In this document: positions 16,148 to 22,454 of the stretch, piece after piece
Position numbering within the stretch: position 1 is the first letter of the stretch
Layout: each line of letters opens with the position of its first letter
Origin: Bremia lactucae
Lineage: Eukaryota; Oomycota; Peronosporomycetes; Peronosporales; Peronosporaceae
Assembly (NCBI RefSeq): GCF_004359215.1
Contig: NW_027152095.1
Coordinates: forward strand, 1 to 22,454
Direction of reading: 5' to 3'
DNA: 22,454 bases
Notes under the pieces: model-generated
The model's input: only the letters and a program-made list of their open reading frames with translations
Told to the model about the DNA's origin: nothing
The model's database searches: none
Program-made: the position numbers and the translations under genes

Positions 16148-16169
16148 CCACCAGATAGAGATCTGGTGG
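16148..16169. repeat. 9-bp perfect hairpin near the right MULE end
   Basis: CCACCAGAT (16148-16156) and ATCTGGTGG (16161-16169) enclose AGAG. It lies in the outer part of the right MULE terminal repeat, where the left terminal repeat is shorter by about the length of one arm plus loop. Confidence 0.85.
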
Positions 16170-16175
16170 AATTAA

Positions 16176-16783
16176 GGTAAGGTTCCACATTTTAAATTTT
16201 AATTAAAGTTTAGTTTTTCGTATAATCTTAATGAATTAAGTCCGATTCGCCAATCTACGCCTGAGTCTTTATAAGTCCGAGCGTCTGCTGACATAGATCC
16301 ATTTCTCAAACTTTTAGGGGTGAAACGCGTAGCGTTTGATAACCTTACAAATTTGTTTGGGCTGGATCGTAGAGATCACATCCTTTTCAGGGCCCAAAGG
16401 TTCTTGTTGCAAGGCTTAAAGCCTTTCTGCAACATGAATCTTTCTATATCGGACCACTTAGCAGCATTTATGCAACTCGGTAAATTCCTGTACCTGATCA
16501 GGAGCCTAAGGCTTGCCCTCTTGTTGTCAGTGTTGAGACATATGAGGACAAGAGAGAGAAAATCTCCTTGTTTGGATCGAAACATATGGAAATGGCCATA
16601 CCCCTGCCATGATCCTAACAGAACAACAAAAGTGGTGATGACAACTTCTTAGCTCGGTGGTGAAGCCTGTGAGTGAGCATCACATGTAGCACGTACACAG
16701 ACGACGCATTTCCCACGCTGGATTCGCACCTATTCGCAATGAAAGTTGCCCCACACAAGTGAAGTAATTAGACCCACCACTTG
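16176..16783. other. Spacer, unrecognised; open frames without known features
   Basis: An open frame on the plus strand (16320-16652, 110 codons) and one on the minus strand (16585-16376, 69 codons) overlap. Neither has a recognisable domain, signal peptide or effector motif. I cannot say which, if any, is coding. The sequence could be a fragment of another transposon. Confidence 0.35.
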
Positions 16784-16801
16784 TGTAACGGGGCACCTTT
16801 C
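16741..16801. repeat. Imperfect inverted repeat across the left edge of the second LTR
   Basis: GAAAGTTGCCCCACACAAGTG (16741-16761 without its first base is 20 nt) is mirrored by a 24-nt arm at 16778-16801 that includes TGTAACGGGGCACC, the first bases of the LTR. One mismatch and a 3-nt gap occur; the spacer is 16 nt. The inverted copy therefore lies just outside the LTR and includes a few flanking bases. Confidence 0.8.
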
Positions 16802-17265
16802 AATAGTACTGATCAGTACTAGTTAACCTTACACTGATTACAATGTAGGTGAGATGCCTCGAAATTACACGTACACAAAGTTACAGAGGAAGGTTTCTAT
16901 GGATCTTAGGGTCTTTAGCTTACAGGTCTAGACTAAGGCTTATCAATAGAGAATAGTAAAGCTGTATTAATGTATTTAGTTTCCTAAGTAACGATCATCT
17001 ATCTACTTCTGAACGTATTATATTAATATTTAACTAAGGATGTCGCGTCCTTGCGATCCACACTATCCTTGTCTTATAATGATTGACTGGACTGATTTAG
17101 ACTTAAATCAACCGATCAATAGACCTAATGTTTTATTGTATCAATTACCAAATTTGGTAATATGAGTACTATTTAAGTTAAAATTAATGAAGATATAATT
17201 TCGTATTTCTTTGTTTATTTCCTCTTATAGGAAATAATACCTATGAAACGAGACACCCCATTTCA
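16784..17265 (+). mobile_element. LTR of a retrotransposon related to the solo LTR, about 482 bp
   Basis: It begins TGTAACGGGGCACC and ends near ACACCCCATTTCA, matching the terminal blocks of the solo LTR at 10599-11048 (minus strand) with more decay at the 3' end. Internal shared blocks are CACGTACAC, AGAGGAAG and CTGTATTAAT. It is followed by an untranslated leader of about 145 bp and a gag start at 17410, so it is a 5' LTR in plus orientation. No matching 3' LTR is in the window. The region also holds an 18-bp perfect palindrome at 17144-17161. Confidence 0.75.
17144..17161. repeat. 18-bp perfect palindrome in the LTR
   Basis: ATTACCAAATTTGGTAAT is perfectly self-complementary with no spacer and lies in an AT-rich part of the LTR. 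Confidence 0.9.
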
Positions 17266-17409
17266 TCACCCCACCTTAACTAACAGTCACTATTGCGACT
17301 GATGTAGGGTGACCGGAAATACTATTATGTCTTTCCGTGTAATTTTGCATTATTGATTTTAATCAAAATACCGTTATTATTTGCCTTATTGATTTTGACC
17401 GAGATCAAC

Positions 17410-19073
17410 ATGGCGACAAACAAGTCTGTGCGCGTGGCCCGTGAGGCCGCAAAGCTGGCAGCTGCACGGATTAGTGCAGCTGTTAGTATTGCAAATGTTT
17501 AAGTAGACGCTAATGCGTCGACTGTGTGGAATACGTAACCTCCTACCCCAATTGAAGGTGACTGAGATATGTCATCTGATAATATAATTGCAGGTGACGG
17601 TGACAAGTCACCTGCTACACCAATTGTAGGTGACTGGACCAAGTCACCGGCACCGCCCGACTCAGTGGCTACTGTAAATGCCGCCGGATCACCTAAGGAC
17701 GAGTCCGTTAAACCTTTGGTTTCTAATGTGACAACCTAAGAGGTGATGACGAGTTTGGTGGGGAGTCATCGGATGGTGACTTCGTGGGCGATGATCACTC
17801 TGGTGACTAAGTATACGTCACTAGAAACTAAGTGATCTGTAGGGAAGAGTGTTACTGGTGGTGCTAGTTTGCATACGCCAGGAAAGGAGTGATTCTAGGG
17901 ATTGCTTCAAGGGCCAAGTTAACGTTAACATGCGCCATCAAGAGAGGAATCGCAAAACGTTGCGGCTCGCTCCTGAAAATAGACATAGTTTCCCCTCGAA
18001 GAATAACCTAATTCGTTGGTCTGGTATGACAACGATCGATATCACATTCCGTTATTTGACTCAGCCAGGCTTCACTGGTGAGAATGAGACGGAATTCTTT
18101 ATCGGCATCGGTAGTACTCTTCTATGCGGGGGAAGGATGCAAACCTTTGCTCCAAGCTTGGACAGCCTTTGTGCTCAATATGCAAAACATAGGCCTGACA
18201 AGCTAAATGCTCTCCGTGAACGGTTCGAGAAACGGACCGTAGTCGGTGCACACTATAAGCTACAACGTTTGTCTAGACAGGCAGGAATTCCTTGCCTTTC
18301 GTGGGGGGACTCATGTCAATGCTGTTTTAAAGGGGCAGGTCATGCCTCTAAAGAAGCATGTACCCCAAAGCTTGAGGTAGAGAGCAAAGAAATATTCCCT
18401 TAAAGATTCTCATTTGAGGACGCTCATCTAACAAGATGCATCAAGGGATTGAGAACCTTCAATACTATTACGAGCGCGGGAAACGTTCGTTCTTGATGGA
18501 CTCTCTGTCGAGGCGGATGTTCTCATCGTACTGCAAGACGAGACCCGTCCAACATCAGTTGGGAACGAGGTTCCTAACTATCATGCGAGGGTGGATACCC
18601 TCGCCAACGAACGAGATGACTCGTTCGAACCCCCTTTACCTCACGGCGGTTCAAGAAGCTTTCAACATGAAAATGCTTCTCATCACTCGAATTTGTCAAC
18701 GGATGTGGAGGGGGGGGAATCGGGATCGACTCATTTGACGAGCCCGAATCAACATCGTGATTGGACCACTCCTCTTATTATCTAAAGGAGGATCTTGATC
18801 ACGAGCGAGCCCATCGCAGCGAGTTAGCGGTGACTGTCGACAATGTGTTTCGTGACCATATGAAAAATTGTGCGCAGGTTGCGACTGAACAAATGGCGAA
18901 CAAGAGGACATGTCAGTCCCTTCAAAACGAGCTGGTGACAGCTCGTCAGAAGATCTCTTCCTTGAAGGAAAGAGTGGATCGTCTGGTTCAAGAGAATCAG
19001 ACTATGTTCCGAGACAACAAGGCTTTGGCTCGAAACCATCAGGCTTTGGCGATGCCCTCGACCGTTCCGGTGT
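17410..19073 (+). pseudogene. Retrotransposon gag, decayed (element behind the second LTR)
   Basis: The ATG at 17410 opens MATNKSVRVAREAAKLAAA, which stops after 30 codons. Downstream frames give acidic repeats with GDGDKSPATP and GDWTKSPAPP (17590-17660), a basic and structured stretch IDITFRYLTQPGFTGENETE in a 184-codon frame (17849-18403) ending in a Cys/His cluster CQCCFKGAGHASKEAC that resembles a retroviral zinc knuckle with altered spacing, and finally a coiled-coil segment (18761-19073) with SLQNELVTARQKISSLKERV and heptad spacing. Position after an LTR supports gag. Many stops separate the blocks, and pol does not follow. The family differs from the gag at 21.3-22.4 kb. Confidence 0.65.
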
Positions 19074-19075
19074 AA

Positions 19076-19424
19076 CCCGGAATTGGAAGAAGCCTCGTAC
19101 CCATAGATACCCAACATAAAACGTAGGATGCGCGCACGCATACCACGAGGCAGCGATGTAGAACACAAAACGGCCCAATATACCTGGGCAGTAATTTATC
19201 ACTGCCTTCATCACGACATGTTTCAGAAGGTCAACCGTAGACAGTACGACTGGGTTATTAGAATTAATTGATGGTATGTTGTCTTCCGTTTCTGTTGGTC
19301 CACCGCATCAGCGATGGACTCCTGTACAAGACGGACCCATGCTTCTCAAGCCAAAAAAAATTACCTGCTATCTCTTTTTTTGTTTTCAGTGCGACCGGCT
19401 CGCACTGCGGTATTTAAATCTATT
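19076..19424. other. Spacer after the gag relic, no gene supported
   Basis: No domain is recognisable. The stretch could include the end of the gag relic before the junction to the inverted integrase fragment, which lies near 19425. Confidence 0.4.
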
Positions 19425-19637
19425 CGTTATTAAGAGTATTATCGTTCTCATTAATAATTTTCTTTTTGATGTTAAGTCTTTCAGCATCGTTATTAAAGTC
19501 AGTAATAACATTATTGTTATTACTGAGTTTGTCCACCTCAATGTAAATTAAATCAACATTAGTATCTTTCGCATTGACCTTAGTGCTAATGCGTGATGAG
19601 CAAGAGCTAAACTTTTTTTTTGCTCGAGCGAGTCCTT
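19425..19637 (-). pseudogene. Gypsy integrase C-terminal fragment (second copy)
   Basis: Read on the minus strand this gives NAKDTNVDL, EVDKLSNNNNVITDFNNDAE and RLNIKKKIINENDNTLNNE before a stop. It is a clear second copy of window positions 1-175 (element 1), which reads DTNVEF, EVDKLSNNS and DAERLS. It ends abruptly at about 19637, where a plus-strand RT fragment begins, so the two pieces are head to head. Confidence 0.8.
19500..19525. repeat. 10-bp perfect hairpin in the integrase fragment
   Basis: CAGTAATAAC (19500-19509) and GTTATTACTG (19516-19525) enclose ATTATT. The homologous position in element 1 (35-60) reads CAGTAAAAGC and GTTATTACTG and is imperfect. Confidence 0.92.
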
Positions 19638-20978
19638 GTATTCCCTAGATAGTTCCATGCGAGTTGCCTATGGATTAAGGCACTCGACATTAGATCGAGC
19701 TCAAACCGGGCTCGAAGTACTGTGTCAGTGAAGCAGTGGCCACTGCCACGTGAAGAAGTACTTGCGATCGATAAATTCTTTACCGGTCGCGTAAAAGCGG
19801 GCCATGAAAGGAGGTCAACCTCCCCACATAGCTCTCCAACCTTCTGTGTGCCGAAGGCGACAGGAGGGTGGCGGATAGTGCACGCATTTAATAAACTGAA
19901 TGCTGCAACGGTACCGGCTCAAACGCCGATACCTAGAAAAGACGTAATCATAGATGGTATGTCTAAGAGTACCATCTTTCCGTCTATGGATCTGATGGAT
20001 GAATTTTATCAGATCCTTATGCGTGAACAAGACATCCCGTACACAGCAGTGAGCACTCCCAGTGGGATGCTTTGGAAAAAGCTATTAATGCCACAGGAGC
20101 TTAGTAACGCTCCTGCAACTTTCAACAGATGCGTAACGAATCCGTTGAGTCCGGTGCAAAAATTCGCACCGAGTTATTTTGACGATTTTTTCGTCCATAG
20201 TCAGACAATTGACAGAAAGGCGGACGTGGAAGTTCATAAAAATCACGTTCGTCAGATTTTTACATTTATGCAAAAGCACATGTTGCACGCAAATCTCGAG
20301 AAGTGCATATTCGCTGCAAGCGAAAAAACACTTCTTGGGTGCATCGTCGGTAAACACGGCGTGCGCCCTGATCCCGAAAAGATCAAGGCAATTACCGACT
20401 GGCCATTTCCAGTCGATGTCAAGGGACTTAGAAAGTTCCTTGGGCTAGCGGCGTACTTGCACAAGAACTCCCGCAATTATGTTGAGAAGGCAGATCATCT
20501 CTCTCGTCTCTTCAAAAAAGACGGAGAATGGTTATGGCACGCTGATTGTCAGCGTTCCTTTGAAGATATCAAGCAAAGCTTGATGCAATCGCCTATCTTG
20601 GCGATTGCAGATCAAGACAGACCATTCCATGTGGTCTGTGACGCCAGCGATTTCGCAATCGGCTGTGCGTTAATGCAATACGATACAGATGGCGCGGAGC
20701 GCGTCGTCTGTTACCAATCGCGTCAGCTGCAACCAGCTGAACGCAATTACCCAGTGCATGACAAGGAACTCCTTGCCATGAAATATGCATTGGCTAAATT
20801 TAGGATCTACCTCCTAGGAGATAGATTGTACAACGTATATGCGGACCATGCGTCATTATGCACGGCCGTAAATAGCCCACACCACTCGCAAAGAATGGCG
20901 AGGTGTCTTTCCTTCTTCGCGGCGTATAATTTCTCCGTAGAATATAAACCAGGACGACTTGATGTCGTCGCTGATGCT
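19638..20978 (+). pseudogene. Gypsy reverse transcriptase and RNase H, long open fragment (element 2)
   Basis: After two stops and a frameshift (19650-19728), one frame stays open for 419 family residues from 19722. RT motifs: WRIVHAFNKLN, IFPSMDL (Asp at residue 90), MPQELSNAPATF and SYFDDFF (YFDD at 152-155). RNase H has HVVCDASDFAIG (Asp 307), HDKELLAMK (Glu 349) and VYADHASL (Asp 375), so the visible catalytic acids of both enzymes are kept. The domain ends at VVADA (residue 419, 20978), after which the frame runs into antisense integrase for 11 codons. It lacks protease, gag and its own integrase, and no autonomous element remains. Confidence 0.9.
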
Positions 20979-21240
20979 GTTCGTCTTCGGGAAATCCGAA
21001 AACGAAGTCCATAGATACGGACTGCCAACATTCTGCCGAAGTGGGAGAGGTTAAAGAGGTACACGGCGGGGCTTCACCCGTTGACATACCTCGCAAGCAC
21101 GAATGTACTTGCGCAAGAATTGATACTGGCATGGCCAGTAAATGTCGTGACTTGCTGTAAGATAAGTTGTCTCACGTCCACGATGTCCACTTGTTGGTCT
21201 TTGGGCACTCATACATGATGCGCAAGCGCGAATCATTGTA
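20979..21240 (-). pseudogene. Gypsy integrase N-terminal fragment (third piece)
   Basis: On the minus strand: RLRIMYEC (about 21235-21200, first zinc His lost or shifted), SGHRGRETTYLTASHDIYW and RKYIRACEVCQRVKPR (21180-21065, second His and both Cys kept), then AECWQSVSMDFVFGFPED (about 21030-20990) with the first catalytic Asp intact. It stops at 20979 against the plus-strand RNase H, so the core is cut off. Upstream it joins directly to a gag fragment at about 21240, without protease, RT or RNase H. Confidence 0.82.
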
Positions 21241-22454
21241 CAACTTTGAGCTTAGGGGTAGCTTCAGAGTCCGCATCATTAGGGCATTTCGACCCTACTG
21301 CACTTCTGCATTTCCCGACCCCTCAGTCGTTGATGCAGAACTCAGGCATCTCGCACGCAAGTTCTTGCCGTCGCCCTTTGGGTAGGGAGTCCTCTTGCTG
21401 GGCGTCTTCGCCCCAACAGGGACCCTGGCATAGCAAAGAGCCATCATATGGCCGCGCTTGCCCGCATTTTAAACAGACCACGTCTGCATTGCCCAACTTC
21501 AAGGGAGTGGCATCTGACCTCTCGGCCGACGGCTTATACCAAGCTATCGCCGAGACACAGCTGTAGGATTGCTCCTCAACTAAGGCAATTTGGATTGCCT
21601 TTTCCATCGTCGATGGCACCTTTCTGAAAAGGACCTGTTGCGATGGGCCATGCCGTAGTTCGTTCAAAAACATGGGCACCTTAATGTGCTCCGGGATCTG
21701 ACCTACAGTAATGGACGCCGACAGCGAGCGCATCTCTTGCACATACTCTTGCAGAGATCGCTTCGCCTGTCGCGGTCCAAAGAGGCGCGCCTGAAGCAAC
21801 ACTTCGTTGTTCGGCGGCTGGTACATGGCGCGAATGTTTTTTTTTAAGATCGCCCATGTAGGGAACGCCTTTCTGTCCGCCATAAGCGCCGAGTAAGCCC
21901 ACTCTGAGGCCTTACCACGCAGATGCGACATGGCGTACGACACCATCCGTGATGAGATGCGCGACACCGCATTGCTCCACAGCTAACAGCTTGTGAACAT
22001 TCGTGTTCGCTGCAGTTCCATCCGAATGGGCCTCAGCTGATGCGGCCGGCAGAGAGCATCTTAACAGTCCTGATAAGAGCCTCGCTCCAAGCTTGCTCAT
22101 GCCTCAGCTCATCCTGAGTCTGAGTGACGGACTCCGCCGCAGCATGGCTATGTGCCACGGACACGGCTCTTCGCTGTCCGAGCACGAATGTCTCAAACTT
22201 CTCCAACTGAGAAACATGTTGCTCAAAAGTTTGGCCAGGGCTTGTTCACCAAGTCCCTGCGCCATTAGCCCTGCCACCTCCCGATGATGTTCGGAGAGGT
22301 GGGGAAAATGAGCCCAATCAATGTTGAGGCTCATCCTCACGTACACACGCAGAGATGCGGGTCGTGGGAAGGATTTCAAGTGCTACCAAGTGTAGGCGGG
22401 CACGTCGTAATGCGGCCACGCTCTACTTAGCACACACCCTAGCACAGCGAGGAA
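21240..22454 (-). pseudogene. Gypsy gag polyprotein fragment
   Basis: Minus strand from the right edge: HFPHLSEHHREVAGLMAQGL, a coiled-coil-like EQHVSQLEKFETFVLGQ stretch and TQTQDELRHEQAWSEALIR (22310-22060), a gap with frame changes, then the capsid-like region MSHLRGKASEWAYSALMADR, QEYVQEMRSLSASI, VPMFLNELRHGPSQQ and TMEKAIQIALVEEQSY (21967-21560). A CLKCGQA half zinc knuckle is at about 21470-21450; one extra base there shifts the frame, and the next frame supplies GHMMALC, completing a C-x2-C-x4-H-x4-C knuckle. The relic runs out of the window at 22454 and ends at about 21240 in a direct join to integrase. Confidence 0.82.

Larger units (their letters stand above)
13600..16175 (-). mobile_element. 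Decayed MULE (Mutator-like) DNA transposon
   Basis: A MULE transposase relic fills the centre. Both ends share a block in inverted orientation: the left end has TTAGCCAATCAGAAGC (about 13679-13694) followed by CGCTTCGCATAT, and the right end has, in reverse orientation, ATATGCGGAGCG followed by GCTTCTGATTGGCTAA (about 16057-16106). These are the inner parts of long terminal inverted repeats, as expected for MULEs. The outermost sequence is TTCCACC-rich on both sides, but the exact termini and the usual 9-bp duplication could not be fixed. Confidence 0.7.

Noticed and set aside
16320..16652. Plus-strand 110-codon open frame as a gene
   Set aside because: No recognisable domain, and it overlaps an open frame on the opposite strand; listed only as unrecognised spacer.

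Overview
The window looks like a piece of an oomycete genome, most likely from the Peronosporales (Phytophthora or downy mildew lineage). The best evidence is a stray piece of ribosomal DNA near the left end: on the minus strand it carries the universal 3' end of 18S rRNA followed by an ITS1 that starts with the Peronosporales-type CCACACCTAAAAAAC. The gypsy, pogo and MULE transposon families and the compact 80-bp GT-AG intron agree with this. No bacterial genes, tRNAs or CRISPR arrays were seen.

Layout. Positions 1 to about 4170 hold a decayed Ty3/gypsy pol region on the minus strand (possible protease, linker, RT, RNase H, integrase). Its integrase core is interrupted by a foreign segment of about 465 bp that contains the 18S-ITS1 fragment. 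Positions 4478-9071 are an island of two apparently intact genes on the minus strand: a PP2C-type Ser/Thr phosphatase with one clear and one weak FHA domain (two exons), and a single-pass membrane protein with a signal peptide, an S/T/P-rich ectodomain and a long Ser/Tyr/Gln-rich cytoplasmic tail. From about 10.6 kb to the end the window is almost entirely mobile-element debris: a solo LTR with a perfect 5-bp target duplication, a pogo/Tigger transposase pseudogene into whose 3' side that LTR inserted, a MULE transposase pseudogene with FAR1-like N-terminus, a second related LTR followed by a decayed gag, and a mosaic of gypsy fragments in alternating orientation (integrase -, RT-RNase H +, integrase -, gag -).

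The two host genes are independent. The phosphatase would dephosphorylate Ser/Thr residues and could be guided to phosphothreonine partners by its FHA domain. The membrane protein resembles, in architecture only, the cell-surface sensors of walled microbes. Everything else is transposon-derived and broken by stops, frameshifts and inversions.

The most unusual signals are the rDNA piece inside a retroelement integrase gene, and a large excess of perfect short hairpins in the transposon relics. Where two copies can be compared inside the window, clustered substitutions in one copy exactly complete the inverted repeat, as expected from template switching at quasi-palindromes. I do not see a new defence or enzymatic system here.
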